DNA of 64,000 nt from Macrobrachium rosenbergii (GCF_040412425.1 NC_089766.1:47947297-48011296); one strand, 5' to 3'. Shown: positions 1 to 13,637, numbered from the stretch's first letter. A program made the numbers and translations. Notes: a model not told the origin generated them from the sequence alone.

Positions 1-228
1 GTTGTCAGCATATGACCTTTTGTTAACAACTTTCAATATTATTTTTGCCAAAAGAGTCATTTTGCAGGTAAGAAACAACACAGGAATTGTCCTTTATATA
101 AAAAATTTATATTCCTGAAATCATTTGAATCCCTTCAGCAAGATGTTTAACTGAGGAAGCTCATTTTCATTTAAATCATTTATGAATAATTTTTCTGGAT
201 GAGAACTTCATGTACAGCATAGTACAGC

Positions 229-541
229 ATATAGAATTTCGGTCAAAGGCCAAGCGCTGGGACCTATGAGGTCATTCAGCTCTAAAATGGAAATTGACAG
301 TAAGAAGGTTTGAAAGGCGTAACAGAGGGAAAACCTCAAAGCAATTGCACTGTGAATCAATCGTTAGGAGAGGGTTGAGGAAAGTAAGATGGAAGAAAGA
401 GAATATGAAAGGAGGTGCAGTAAAAGAAATGAAAGGGGTCACAGCTAGGGGTCATGGAAGGGACGCTGCAAAGAACCTTAACTAATGCCCACAGTGCACC
501 GCACGAGGTGCGCTGACGGCACTACCCCCCCTACGGGGTAC
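229..541 (-). mobile_element. PT retroposon copy, nearly full length
   Basis: Reverse-oriented copy of the PT family. It runs from the complement of the tail (tatagaattt) through the conserved gacctatgaggtcattcag block to the hairpin head (gtgcaccgcacgaggtgcgc) and the terminal ccccctacgggg. More than 20 further copies occur in this window. It carries no protein; the apparent 63-codon reading frame inside it is incidental. Confidence 0.8.
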
Positions 542-748
542 CTCTTTAAGTAGCAGAGAAAAATGTGTTAACTTCGTACGTAGCAAATGTAGAACTCATG
601 TACTTTTTTAATGTGGTATTTACAGATCTAAGTACTTTCATGTTGCACATGTGGAGTTCGTCATTCAGTATGCAGCGAGGAACATATTTTGTTCTCTTTT
701 ATGTGGACAAGGCGAGATTCATGTCGTTTTTAAATTTTTTTTTTTTTT

Positions 749-955
749 AGGATCTTTTTCACTTAGTGACCCCCAAAGGTTTCGACCAGGTATGTATCCA
801 CCTTTGCGGCGTGTTTAGTACAAGCCCGTTGGGGATTTCCGTAAAAACATAAACAAAAGACTATCAATATCATAAAGATAATGACCCCCCAGAAATATTA
901 GTCCTAGTTAACGACCCCCGAAAACCATTGGGTGTCACTATCTAAGAAAGATCCT
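749..955. mobile_element. 207-bp MITE with about 25-bp terminal inverted repeats
   Basis: The left end aggatctttttcacttagtg pairs with the complement of the right end (cactatctaagaaagatcct). Both ends are flanked by T-runs, so no target duplication can be resolved. The middle holds a block (aaaacataaacaaaagact, then aatgaccccccagaaatatt) that recurs in diverged form at about 59605-59680 in intron 18. The superfamily is not identified. Confidence 0.65.
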
Positions 956-1131
956 TTTTTTATTTTGCTTGAACAAATTCATTCGTTTGTGGAAGCACTG
1001 AATGGCAGAATGCGCCCCAGTGCTTGGCTCCTGAGCTAAATTTTCAGAAGTCAGTCAATTAATTCTTTTTATGCGTCAGAGGCTGAGTTACTCTGCGTTT
1101 CATATAACAACAGAATTCTGGTACTAGCGGA

Positions 1132-1250
<119 letters not shown>

Positions 1251-2340
1251 TTTTAGATAGATTTTTTATTTTTTCCCATTTCTATATTTCTCATTTATGT
1301 TATTTTATTATCTAAATCTTCATTATTATTATTCTGTCATTATTTATCATGGGGGGCACGTGCCCAGTTGCCCCCCAAGTCCTGGATCCGTTAGTGAACA
1401 TGGTTATTTTTTGCGACAAAGTTCGTGCTATCTAAATGCACTCTTTCATCTAATCTATGTTGATTTATAAAAAAATACACGAAAAAGAAACATTCGTACC
1501 TGTAATACTCAGCTCCCAGGAACGCCGTAATTCTGTAACCCTTGCCAATTACCGGAGGTGGCAAAGATTAATGAAATCATTCATATCCTTGATAAAAAAA
1601 AAAAAAGAATTATCGGTCGATTATATGTTATAGACAGCAGTAATGGCCATTGTGATTCATATGCACAAGGAGACAGGGAGAGTTGCACCGTTGCAATTAT
1701 CACGATTATTATGCTTCCGTCATGATAATCTCTTAATTATTTTCAGTTTATGGAGGTAATTGCACTCGTTTCTGTGATGTTATATCACTGTAATGTTCAT
1801 TTTGATAATTTTTTAAATAATTATTTTTCATCTATAACGTACATCAAATTTTTTCTCAATAGGTATAACAAACTTCAAATGTTTGTTTTCAGTTATAATG
1901 AAGCACAAACCTACACACTGCAGGCTGCGTTCACAAACACACAAATTACAGGGCGGGCTCTCACTTATTCGATTGCACCATTACATAATCCACCCCATTA
2001 CTTCGCGAATTACACAGTGGATTGGATACTGTTCGTAATGTTTGTTCATTTCAACTTTGTCCGTTCGTTAGTTTACGGTGTAAAGATGTAATGTTGTTTA
2101 ACTGTAGTAGCCAATTAAAATGCGTAAAAGAAGTTCGTCTTTTTATCGTAACTATAAAATCACTCAAGAAAAATTATAGCAAACCATATAAACACTTATA
2201 AAAACTATAGTAAACGACATACAAAAACAATCATGAAAAATGAAGTCAACAACAAAAGCACTCGCAAACAGGAGAGTCAACAATAATAAACAAAAAACAA
2301 ACGAAAAAAAAAGACAAACGATAAACAAAACAAGACACGG

Positions 2341-2720
2341 AAGTGACGAAAACGCAACTCCACCTCACAGAGTGACTTCCACCCTCAGGGAGTAGCGGCG
2401 AGAGCGGTGTGTGGCGCAGAAGTCCTAGTTAGGAGTCATTGTCTCGGGCTTTGTGGCGCGCGCGCGCGGGAACTCACTCACCTACACCCGGCGCATATTC
2501 CCGGGCGTACACTTTGCTGCCGCTTACACATACACACACACACACACACACACGTACACAAAGTAACGCCTCCGTCCCCCATCCAAACACGTGACTGTTA
2601 CGTTATCGCCACACAATTCCGATCGACCGGTTGAAACTTTTGCATCAACCGGTGTCATGATTCTTCTCGGCGCGAAGAAGAAGAGGAAGGAAGGCGGGGT
2701 GGCGTTCGAATGGCTGGCTG
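2341..2720. promoter_or_regulatory. GC/CpG-rich block with paired Grainyhead-like sites
   Basis: A GC-rich patch stands out from AT-rich surroundings. It includes a ggcgcgcgcgcgcggg run at about 2456-2471 and several CpG clusters. A perfect 9-bp inverted repeat, ACCGGTTGA at 2626-2634 and TCAACCGGT at 2645-2653, matches the AACCGGTT-type core bound by Grainyhead/CP2 factors. The composition suggests a promoter or enhancer, but no flanking exon is identified on either strand. A CA repeat (2532-2552) interrupts the block. Confidence 0.35.
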
Positions 2721-3035
2721 CTGGCTTTAACCAGCTCTAATTGACATGTATATATTAAAGATCAGCCATTATCGTACACGAGTGAATAATTATCATCTAG
2801 ACATTATCTTCTATAACGTTGCGATTTAATGGAGGAAGGATAAATGCAGATAAATACGGCGAAAGTGAAATTCACCGATAAACCGCGTAGCCATCCGTGA
2901 AGGGGTTCGGACGCGATAAGATATTGCTGTTGATAACGGTGACCCATTTAAGAGCAAATCGTTATGGAGGCAAAAGGTTAATGACAGTCTTCTTGTGAGT
3001 GTGGAAGGCCTGCATGCGATGAGATGGACGTGGGA

Positions 3036-3037
<2 letters not shown>

Positions 3038-3089
<52 letters not shown>
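3038..3089. repeat. (TAA)n microsatellite
   Basis: About 17 TAA units without a LINE-T or T-SINE tail next to them, unlike most TAA arrays in the window. A short (AT)n at 3200-3226 and (GA)n at 3391-3412 follow. The rest of 2721-3600 shows nothing recognisable. Confidence 0.9.
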
Positions 3090-3194
3090 GAGGAAGAATA
3101 AAGTAAAGGACTATTGTTGTTGTATATTTATGGCATACGCAGAATTTTAGTAATCGGTTGATGGAAGTTTAAAAAGTTTGTAGAAATTAAATAA

Positions 3195-3229
<35 letters not shown>

Positions 3230-3603
3230 ACCTGTATGCACTGGAGTAGTATCTCGTTGCGTCCAACATTAAATCTTCGAGTTCTCATTATAATATTATA
3301 ATAGTTTTACTCCATGTGTATGGAATTATGTTACATGTAATTATGCATGTATTTATATATATGTATATGTGACTGTATGTGTGTATTTAGAGAGAGAGAG
3401 AGAGAGAGAGAGCAATAGAATTATTATTACGTAAGACCAGATCACGAAAATAAAGTATTTTACCGCTTAATGTTATAGATTCAGCCACATGTGTAATTTA
3501 CGACGGGACAGATTGATCAACGCCCCCTGGCCATATTTTCTTGTTCAGGACTTGTCTTAGACAAAGCAATTTAGTTTAATCCCCGGATTACACTGCTTGA
3601 TGG

Positions 3604-3934
3604 TGGCTTATCCTCTGCAACCAGGCTCCGGAATTCTAGCCCTACTTTTGTTCTTACTGATTTTTACAACATTCTATCATTTTTTTTTTTTTTCACTTTT
3701 ATGCCCAGTCTTCCAGCGTCGTCGTCTTTGACCATACAAATTGTGACGCCAATTTATCAAGGGTCCTTCCTGGCTATCTTTTGCAACCAGGCTTCAGAAT
3801 TTTATCCCTACTTTTGCTCTTCCTGACTTTTACTACATTCCATAATTTTTTTTTTTTTTTTACTTTTTTTCCAGTCTTGCAGCGCCGTCGTCTATGACCA
3901 TACAAATTGTGACGCCAGTTTATCAAGAGCCCTT
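3604..3934. repeat. Tandem duplication of a 167-bp unit
   Basis: Copy 1 (3604-3770) and copy 2 (3771-3934) share gcaaccaggct, a central poly(T) tract, ccatacaaattgtgacgcca and tttatcaag. The identity is high enough to suggest a local duplication. No coding potential is seen. Confidence 0.8.
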
Positions 3935-4248
3935 CTTGTCTCGATGTGGTCAGTAGTAGAAGCCGCCAGTAATAAGTCATTGTCCAGTTTTATGACTCTC
4001 TTATCGCGCCATGAACAAAGATAATGTGGTGATATCTTTCCATATTTCTCTCTATATTTATTTCCAATAAATTATTTCCTGAAGGCTTGGGGTTCCTAAT
4101 CCCCCCCCGTCTTCAACAAAGGGAGGGTTTGAATCCATTAACATGAAATAAATAATTAAATAATTGTGGCGGAGGTTTCTTTTTTGTTCGCGGGCAAAAT
4201 GTTCTCGTGAATGAATTCTTATTCCCAGAAAAGGAATCTCCCATTTTC

Positions 4249-4641
4249 AGTTTTCTGTAAAAGAGAACTATTATGGAGATGGCGATTTGTCTGTCCGTCC
4301 GCGCTTTTTCTGTCCGCCCTCAGATCTTAAAAACCACTGAGGCTAGAGGGCTGCAAATTGGTATGTTGATCATCCACCCTCCAGTCATCAAACATACCAA
4401 ATTGCAGCCCTCTAGCCGCAGTAGTTTTTATTATATTTAAGGTTAAAGTTAGCCACGATCGTGCGTCTGTCAACGATATAGGCCAGGCCACCACGGGGCA
4501 GTGGTTAAAGTTTCATGGGTCGGGGCTCATACGGCATTATACCGAGACCACCGAAAGATAGGTCTAGGTGGCATTGATTATACGCTGTAGCGGCTGTACA
4601 GAAAACTCGATTGCGCCAAAAAGAAACTTCGGCGCGTTTTT
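4249..4641 (+). mobile_element. HP foldback element, full length
   Basis: The most complete HP copy. It begins with agttttctgta and has tacagaaaact near the right end, giving 11-bp terminal inverted repeats. The core is a long imperfect palindrome: the arm around gaggctagagggctgcaaat is answered by the arm around attgcagccctctagc. A second small hairpin (ccaccgaaagat) and a terminal cgcc...ggcg stem follow. No open reading frame is present, so it would be non-autonomous. Confidence 0.8.
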
Positions 4642-5270
4642 CACTTTAATAGAGAATAGTATTTCTATACAGTAAATTATTATTTCTTCATGAACACGTT
4701 TCCTTTTCTGACATCAATTGCAATATTTCTAATAAATTTTTTTTCACAAACAGTTTTTTTTTTTTGAGTTCCATGTTTAGTAAGAAAGTAGGAAATGGTG
4801 CACATTATTGTCTCAGTGAGAATGTCTTTATTTTTCAATTAATATAAATGCTACCCAGATTTATTATTTTTTTTCACCACGGATTTTTTATTACGCAGGA
4901 AAGTGGATATATTAATATTCACAGACATTAAAATTTGCTCTGAAGGTTTTTAAAATTTCTTGTCATCTGTCCAAGCTATTTACGATTGTCAACATTGATA
5001 ATATTGAAAATGATGATTATGATAAATTTAGTAAGAACTGCCCGTAACCCACTTAATACAAATGTATTGGTGTGTGTGTGTGTGTTTGCGCGCGTTCGCG
5101 TGTGTTTGTATGTGTGTACGTATGTGTGTATGTGCAGCTAAGGATTTATTGCTTCGTCCTCGATAAATCACAGTTTTATGGTAGAGCCATTTAAAAATAT
5201 CAAGTCGTCAATGATTGAATCCCTGAGCTGAAATTAATTGCTTGCATTCAGTTTTTTAATTATCGTTTTC

Positions 5271-5452
<182 letters not shown>

Positions 5453-5645
5453 ATATATTATTCTTATTCTCAATATAATTACTGTCATTACCATTATTAT
5501 GAATATTGTTATTTCTGTTTATTCAGCAACTGTGTGGAATTGCCTATTATCATTTTTTATCACGTTATCTGGTGTACCTAGATTGATGAATGTTATTGTC
5601 CCTACTGTGAATATTCTATGTATATGGCCTTGACCTAAATTAAAT

Positions 5646-5717
<72 letters not shown>

Positions 5718-5794
5718 TGGAGGATTGCGTTTAACCTTTCTACTCTTTATGGACGCCAAACTTCCGTTCATTAAAACCTCTGGGACAGAAATCT

Positions 5795-6095
5795 TCCATT
5801 TTTAGTTATCTGTCAAAGAAAACGATTATGGAGATAGCTATTTGTCTCTCCGTCCGCACTTTTTTCTGTCGGCACTTTTTTTCTGTCCGCACTTTTTTCT
5901 GTCGGCACTTTTTTTCTGTCCGCACTTTTTTCTGTTCACTTTTTCTGTCCGCACTTTTTCTGTCCGCCCTCAGATCTCAAAAACTACTGAGGAGGCTAGA
6001 GGGCTGCAAATTGGTAAGTTGATCATCCACCCTCCAGTCATCAGACATACCAAACTGCAGCCCTCTAGCCTCCTCAGTGGTTTTAACTTTATTTA
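5795..6095 (+). mobile_element. HP element, 3' truncated, with internal minisatellite
   Basis: The HP 5' part and hairpin core are present, but the copy stops in the ttatttaa block and is joined to a LINE-T tail. The usual single tctgtccgcacttttt motif is expanded to about seven units (5858-5965), alternating with tcggc variants. Replication slippage within the HP head is the likely cause. Confidence 0.7.
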
Positions 6096-6189
6096 AATGA
6101 ACACCATAATATTCTTTGGAAGCTTGAATTTCAAGTCAGTGCCCCTTTGGTGGGCTTGTTCCGTATGAATAGGTTTCATCTTCTGAACA

Positions 6190-6237
<48 letters not shown>

Positions 6238-6308
6238 TTTTTTGGAAGCCTGACTTTCAAGTCAATGGCCCCTTTGGTGGGTTTGTTCCATATGAATAGG
6301 TTTCATCT

Positions 6309-6381
<73 letters not shown>
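6096..6381 (+). mobile_element. Two head-to-tail LINE-T 3' tails with (TAA)n
   Basis: Two copies of the tail (tttggaagcttgaatttcaa, then gcccctttggtggg, then gaataggtttcatct) each end in (TAA)n, at 6189-6236 and 6315-6381. The second copy starts directly in the TAA array of the first, suggesting insertion into, or template switching at, the simple repeat. Confidence 0.75.
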
Positions 6382-6383
<2 letters not shown>

Positions 6384-6727
6384 CAAAGTTTTACTCTTTA
6401 TCATATAGCGGACATTATCCTTCTACGTTTTAATACCAAGGTTTCAGGTCATCTCAGTTTAACCCTTTGATGACGCAGATTTAATTTCAAATATAGGATG
6501 ACATTAGATATTTATTTTGGCTTCTGTTGTATCCAATATAACCTTTCACCGACCTAGCCCCCCTACTCTTTATTTTGGTAGGGCCAGTTACACGTTTTCC
6601 AAAAGTCTAAATTAACAGAAAAATATTGCAGGCTTTCGTCAGGTAATTGAAATGTGGATGTTGGACTCCGTAGAGTTTTACTCCCGAGATTTGTTTTCGT
6701 GAATTATTTCTCTTTGTAGTGTTATTA

Positions 6728-6729
<2 letters not shown>

Positions 6730-6804
<75 letters not shown>
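6730..6804. repeat. (CT)n microsatellite
   Basis: About 37 CT units. The flanking sequence 6382-6729 shows nothing recognisable. Confidence 0.95.
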
Positions 6805-6806
<2 letters not shown>

Positions 6807-6905
6807 GGACAAAGGATGTGTACAAGAATCAAGATAACTGAATTCCAGTGTTGAAAAAATTATTTTTTTAAGGTAATTTACTTTTCTTGCTTTTTTCATG
6901 CACCT

Positions 6906-7220
6906 TAGGGGGTTAGTGCCGTCAGTGCACCTCATGCGGTGCACTGTAGGGATTGCTTTAGGTTCTTTGCAGCGTCCCTTCTTTAGGCCCTAGCTGCTAT
7001 AACCTCTTTCGTTCCTTTTACTGTACCTCCGTTCATATTCTCTCTCTTCCATCTTACTTTCAACCCTCTCTTAACATTTGTTTCAAAGTGCAACTGCTAA
7101 AAGGTTTTCCTCCTGTTACACCTTTCAGACCTTCTACTCTCAATTTCCGTTTCAGCGCTGAATGACCTCGTAGGTCCCAGCGCTTGGCCTCTGGCCTGAA
7201 TTTTGCATTCTATTCTTGCT
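6906..7220 (+). mobile_element. PT retroposon copy
   Basis: Forward copy with hairpin head (gtgcacctcatgcggtgcac), the gcagcgtcccttctttaggc block, gcgctgaatgacctcgtagg, and tail ending gcattctattcttg. Confidence 0.8.
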
Positions 7221-7373
7221 TTTTATATGAAGATTATACCGTTTTTGTTTTCCAGGCGTCCACGTAGATTTCTACTAGTGTTATTTACGATGGTGTTCCC
7301 GGCAGTAGAGCACAATGTGAGTATTCAAGTCAGTTTTCAGGTATTTTCTGCGTTATTTTCATCTCCGCCAAAA

Positions 7374-7515
7374 ACGCTGGGTCATATGAGGTCATTCAGC
7401 GCTGAAAGGGATATTGAGAGTAGGAGGTCTGAAAGGCGTAACAGGTGGAAAACCTCAAAGCAGTTGCACCGTGAAACAGTTGTCAGGAGAGGATGGAAAG
7501 TAGGCTGTTCCAGAG
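7374..7515 (-). mobile_element. PT retroposon fragment
   Basis: Reverse partial copy covering only the gaggtcattcagcgctgaaa half. The head half is missing. Most of the surrounding 7221-7600 is not recognisable. Confidence 0.7.
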
Positions 7516-7599
7516 AGAATATGTTCCACCCCCATCTGGAGGTACATTAAAAGGAATAAAATGGTTGCAGATATATACAGTATAATATCCATATTTATA

Positions 7600-7806
<207 letters not shown>

Positions 7807-8011
7807 ATGTAACAGTAATCATACATTTGAACGCTATCCTCACTTATCATCTTATCATCTTAAACATTTCATACATGCAAAACATCATGATATTACCTCA
7901 TAAAGCAGCTGAACAACGAACTGGTATTTGTATGAAATAACGATTTTTTCCTGTTACTAATAATCACATAATAATCACTTATAGAGAAACTGGTAGCTAT
8001 AATAAAGAAGT

Positions 8012-8448
8012 AAACTTCGGCGCACTCGAGTTTTCTATACTGCTTATGATACCGTATGAAAGTTTCAGCCAGGGCCCTTGAAATTCTTAGCCGCGGCCCA
8101 TGAAACTCAGCCACGATCCGGTGGTGGCCTCAGCCACGGCTCACGAAACCTCTTAGCCGCGGCCCATGAAATTCAGCCACAGTCCGGTGGTGACCTGTCT
8201 TGTTGGTACCTATAGCGTTGCCAGACGCACAATCATGGTTAACTTTAACCTTAAATGAAACAAAAACTACTGAGGAGGCTAGAGGGCTGCAATTTGGTAT
8301 GTTTGATGATTGGAGGGTGGATGACCAACATACCAATTTGCAGCCCTTTAGCCTCAGTAGCTCTTAAGATCTGAGGGCGGACAGAAAAAGTGCGGACGGA
8401 CAGACAAATAGTCAACTCCATAATAGTTTTCTTTTACGGAAAACTCAA
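8012..8448 (-). mobile_element. HP element, left arm end of a large palindrome
   Basis: Reverse HP copy with an extra internal tandem of the agccgcggcccatgaaa motif. With the forward HP copy at 9528-9790 it forms the outer ends of the 1.8-kb inverted duplication. Confidence 0.75.
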
Positions 8449-8566
8449 AATAGCACAGAATGTCGGTAATTAAATTGAATCCATCTGCAATAAAGTGTAA
8501 ATGTTAGGAAATCTCAGCAGATGGGTAGAATTAAATAAAGTAGTTATTCATAGTGGAAACAGGTAT

Positions 8567-9409
<843 letters not shown>

Positions 9410-9527
9410 TGGATAATTTCTTCCATTTCGAGTACAAACTTTATTCTGCTCTGTCATCTACTCTTTATTGCAGATGGATCTAATTTAATTACGGATATTC
9501 AATGCTATTTTATTAGTTTTATATTTT

Positions 9528-9790
9528 GGAGAAGGCTATTTGTCTGTCCGCCCCCAGATCTTGAAAACTACTGGGGCTAGAGGGCTGCAAATTGTTATGT
9601 TGATCATCCACCCTCCAATCATCAAGCATACCAAATTGCAGCCCTCTAGCCTCAGCAGTTTTGATTTTACTTAAGGTTACAGTTAGCCATAATCGTACGT
9701 CTGGCATCGCTATTGGTACCAACAACACAGGGCACCAACGTTCCGTGGCTGAGAGTTTCATACAGCATTATACGCTGTACAGAAAACTTG
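9528..9790 (+). mobile_element. HP element, right arm end of the palindrome
   Basis: Forward HP copy missing its first roughly 30 bases. The hairpin core and the tacagaaaact end are present, but the terminal cgcc...ggcg stem is lost. Confidence 0.75.
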
Positions 9791-9810
9791 TATTAGCAAA
9801 GAGAGACAGA

Positions 9811-10003
9811 CAGAATAGAATATAGAATTTAGGCCAGAGGCCAACCGCTGGAACCTACGAGGTCATTCAGCGCTGAAACGGAAATTGACAGCGAAAGGTT
9901 TGAAAGGTGTAACAGGAGGAAAACCTCGCAGTTGCACCGTGTAACAATTGATAGAAAGGACGCTGCAAAGAACCTTAAGTAATGCCTACAGTGCGCCGCT
10001 TGA
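9811..10003 (-). mobile_element. PT copy, left half of an inverted pair
   Basis: Reverse PT copy with an internal deletion joining the tail half (caattgatag) to the head half (aaaggacgctgcaaagaacc). It faces a forward copy only about 20 bases away. Confidence 0.75.
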
Positions 10004-10024
10004 GCAAGCCTTTAGCAATTATAA

Positions 10025-10256
10025 TTAACCCCTTTCGTTCCTTTTACTGTACCTCCGTTCATATTCTCTTTCTTCCACCTTACTTTCCTTAACCCTCTCC
10101 TAACAATTGATTCACAGTGCAACGGCTTTTGAGGTTTTCCTGCTGTTACGCCTTTCAGACCTCTTTATTTTCAGTTTCCGTTGCAGCGCTGAATGACCTC
10201 ATTTGTCCCAGTGCCTAACCTCTGGCCTAAACTCTGTATATTCTATTCTGTTCTGT
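10025..10256 (+). mobile_element. PT copy, right half of an inverted pair
   Basis: Forward PT copy lacking its head, ending in atattctattctgttctgt, which shows the pentanucleotide tail. It is inverted relative to 9811-10003, so a transcript across both could fold. Confidence 0.75.
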
Positions 10257-10324
10257 ACATGAAATCTCTGACCAAAGTCTCCGTCTCTCTCAACGTCTCA
10301 GAAATTGATGACTTTGCAATTTCG

Positions 10325-10325
<1 letters not shown>

Positions 10326-10415
<90 letters not shown>

Positions 10416-10790
10416 AAGATGAACCCTATTCATATGGAACAAGACCACCAAAGGGGCCACTGACTTGAAATTCAAGAATCTTCCAAAGAATATCAAGGTG
10501 TTCATTAGGAAGAAGTAAGAGGAAGTAAAGGGAAATACAGAAAGAAGAGGTCCCACTTATTAAAAAAGAAAAAATAAATGAATAGATTAATAAATAGATA
10601 AAAATGTATTAAAATGCAAGGAGAATAGCCTTAGGGCAGTAATGCATTGCATCTTCGCTTGAACTTCTGAAGAAGAAGAAGTTCCAACTGCACGACATCC
10701 TCAGAAGGGAGGCTGTTCCACAGTCCAATGGTCTGAGGAGGAATCAAGGACCTCTGGAACTCTGGAGAAGTTCGACATCGAGACATTGCT
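10326..10790 (-). mobile_element. LINE-T 3' end with (TAA)n tail
   Basis: Read on the minus strand, the order is a coding remnant (Leu-Trp-Asn-Ser-Leu-Pro motif followed by Gln-Lys-Phe-Lys-Arg), then a 3' UTR with aatacatttttatcta, then the common tail, then about 28 TAA units (10326-10411 on plus as TTA). The LWNSLP motif near the stop codon is typical of non-LTR retrotransposon ORF2 C-termini. Confidence 0.7.
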
Positions 10791-10904
10791 CTATTTATTT
10801 CACGCCTGACTTCATTATGTCTTAACTATGACTTAATTACGTGCATGATATACTTAATTGGGCTATTGATCTGAAGCCTTTATTACAGATGATCTTATGA
10901 GACA

Positions 10905-11225
10905 TTTCGTTCATAAGTCGTATTTCAACTTTCACATTCACAATTGATCCCTGATCCCATTCATCTGCCGAGAGCGAAACTAGATTCGCTGAACAGCAGA
11001 GCACCAATATGCTGTCAATGTTTAGCCTCGCTGTCGAACTTGTCCAGAGTCCCAGAGGTCCTTGATTCCTCCTCACACCCTGGACTGTGGTACAGCCTCC
11101 CCTAATGCTATTCTTCTTGCATTTTGATGCATTTTTGTCTTTGTTAATTTATTAATTTTTTTTTCTTTTTTATTAAGTAGCCCCTTTGGTGGAGATTGTT
11201 CCAATGAATAGGTTTCATGTACTGA

Positions 11226-11285
<60 letters not shown>

Positions 11286-11364
11286 CACCATATTCTTTGG
11301 GAGCTTGAATTTAAAGTCAGTGGCCCCTTTGGTGGAGATTGTTCCATGTGAATAGGTTTTTCTA

Positions 11365-11423
<59 letters not shown>

Positions 11424-11498
11424 ACCATATTCTTTGGAAGAATGAATTTCAAGTCAGTGGCCCCTTTGGTGGGCTTGTTCCAACGAATAGAGGTCAAC

Positions 11499-11576
<78 letters not shown>
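10905..11576 (+). mobile_element. LINE-T 3' end followed by two further tails
   Basis: A frameshifted ORF2 C-terminus (tcgctgtcgaacttgtccag region) leads into a first tail and (TAA)n ending about 11283. Second and third tails follow, each with its own TAA array, at 11284-11422 and 11423-11576. It is inverted relative to 10326-10790, with about 110 bases between them. Confidence 0.7.
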
Positions 11577-11578
<2 letters not shown>

Positions 11579-12231
11579 TCTATAACTCATGCTGCACTTT
11601 GAGGTACGAGCTTGTCATCAATATATTGCTTTCGCATTATGCAGCGTTTTGCAATTCGCTTTTGCCTGCTCATTCATTATCTAAAACGCCTCTTACAGCA
11701 CACTGACTCCGCAATGCATTTTGCACAAGCGCTGTAATATTTATTGGCGTTATTTCGCCAAACAAATTTCATTCGGTTAGATCACTGAACTTTTCATGTC
11801 GCTGCTAAATTGTCCTTGAACATTTACATTCGCCCACCTTTGCAGCTGACATTGAATAGTTCAGACAACATTTACGACGGGAAAGTCAGTGTAAATAAAT
11901 AACCTTTTTACGAGATGTCACTGAATTAGGGTAGATGCGATTTCAGATCAATATTGTCAAGATAGCTTGATTTTACCTCAGCTCATACGTCTCGTAATGA
12001 GGTCTTAAGCGAATTTTATCCCGATGAGTTCATTTAACGTCGGCATTTACAGTCATAACTCCGAATTCGAACGAATTTTGTGGCGATAGAAATTTATGGA
12101 TTTTCTTCGGTAGTTTCCGGGATAATGACAGTTTGCCTGACATGATTTAAGACCGGTATTAAAAGCAGTGCGAAGGCCTTTATCTCACTTTCACCTGCGC
12201 GAGAATTTCACGCTGCACTTTCCCAAATGTA
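11577..12231. other. No recognisable feature
   Basis: Unique-looking, mixed-composition sequence without a repeat family, RNA gene or credible exon that I can identify. Confidence 0.5.
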
Positions 12232-12450
12232 GAATTGGAATAGAATATTGAATTTAGGCCGAATGCCAAGCTAAGCTGGGACCTATGGGGTCATTCAGCG
12301 CTGAAACGGAAACTGACATTAAGAAGGTTTGAAAGTTGCACTGTGAGGTGTGGGCGGGTTGGTAGGGGATCAGGAGGGTAGGGGGAGACATGACAGGCAG
12401 CGCCGGGTTCCAGAGCAGCGTAGCACGCGCCATCAAGCTCGTAATTGTAA
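12232..12450 (-). mobile_element. PT fragment joined to a second repeat
   Basis: A reverse PT fragment (12232-12350) is followed by a block (ggtagggggagacatgaca, then gcgccgggttccagagcagc) that recurs on the plus strand at 47222-47450 in intron 7. The second block is an unnamed repeat family. Confidence 0.6.
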
Positions 12451-12583
12451 TAATCATAATCTCATCATCATCATATCATCATTGTTGTTATGGGCAATGC
12501 CAAGGTTATTTTCATCACTGCTGTGATGGTGCTATTGATTGTTAATTGTTATTATGAAAATGTTGTGACCAATGATAATGACG

Positions 12584-12584
<1 letters not shown>

Positions 12585-12645
<61 letters not shown>

Positions 12646-12739
12646 TAAAAATCTCATAACGGCACGAGTCACTAAAATGGTGAAGAAATCCACAGTGGTG
12701 TAGATGCATAAATATATATTTCTAAAATATACATTTACA

Positions 12740-12801
<62 letters not shown>

Positions 12802-12808
12802 TATTATT
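12585..12808. repeat. Two (ATT)n microsatellites
   Basis: ATT arrays at 12585-12642 and 12741-12808. A (CA)n follows at 13030-13058. No gene is seen from 12451 to 13239. Confidence 0.9.
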
Positions 12809-13239
12809 ATTCATACCATACCTTCGGAATTATTCACTGCGATGCAAAGCCACTATGTCACTTATCCCACCTATAATATTTGATACATTTTAAAAAATAT
12901 TTTCGGATTGTACCGTAATGACTTCCAATTGCAATTGCGCAGTTTTGAACAACACAGCGCCCACACGGGAGATCGTCCCTCCCCCCACCACCCCACCCCT
13001 CCCAACAATCAACCAAGACACACACATCCACACCCACACACACACACACACACACACACAAAATTATAGTTCAATACGACCGCACCTGAGGCTTGTTCCG
13101 CGGTCAGAGTTCTGTATAATGGATACGTTTGAAAAAGCTAAACATCTGGTGTTGTTTGGTATTATAAGGTCGTAATTTACTTAACTGCTCGTTTCTGGTG
13201 GTTTAGTTGACTGTTATTTATCTGTTTATCTGTTTATTA

Positions 13240-13425
13240 ATTTATTTTTTTCCTTTTTTAATTAGTGGGATCTCTTCTTTCTGTATTTCCCTTTACTTCC
13301 TCTTACTTCTTCCTAATGAACACCTTAATGTTCTTTGGAAGCCTCTTGAATTTCAAGTCATTGGCCCCTTTGGTGGGCTTGTTCTATATGAATTGGATTC
13401 TTCCGAATAATAATAATATTATTAT
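13240..13425 (+). mobile_element. LINE-T 3' tail
   Basis: Begins in the poly(T)-rich 3' UTR (ttcctttttta) and contains gtatttccctttacttcctc and the tail block ggcccctttggtgggcttgt. It ends in an irregular TAA array. Confidence 0.75.
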
Positions 13426-13479
13426 TATAATAGTAATATTTGTGTCTCTGGGAACTTGCTTAAAAACAAGGTCATGCCA

Positions 13480-13515
13480 ATAATAATAATAATAATAATA
13501 TTAATAATAATAATA

Positions 13516-13573
<58 letters not shown>

Positions 13574-13637
13574 TAAAAATACTCATAGTAGCAGGAGTCT
13601 TGACATGGAGAAACAATTCCACAGTTATGTATGAATA

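Noticed and set aside
1340..1390. G/C-rich near-palindrome ggggggcacgtgcccagttg with following cccccc
   Set aside because: Short and isolated; could be the end of a decayed repeat, but there is no second copy in the window to support it.
1750..2091. A 113-codon plus-strand frame
   Set aside because: AT-rich, no recognisable domain, no splice-site or codon-use support; most likely chance.
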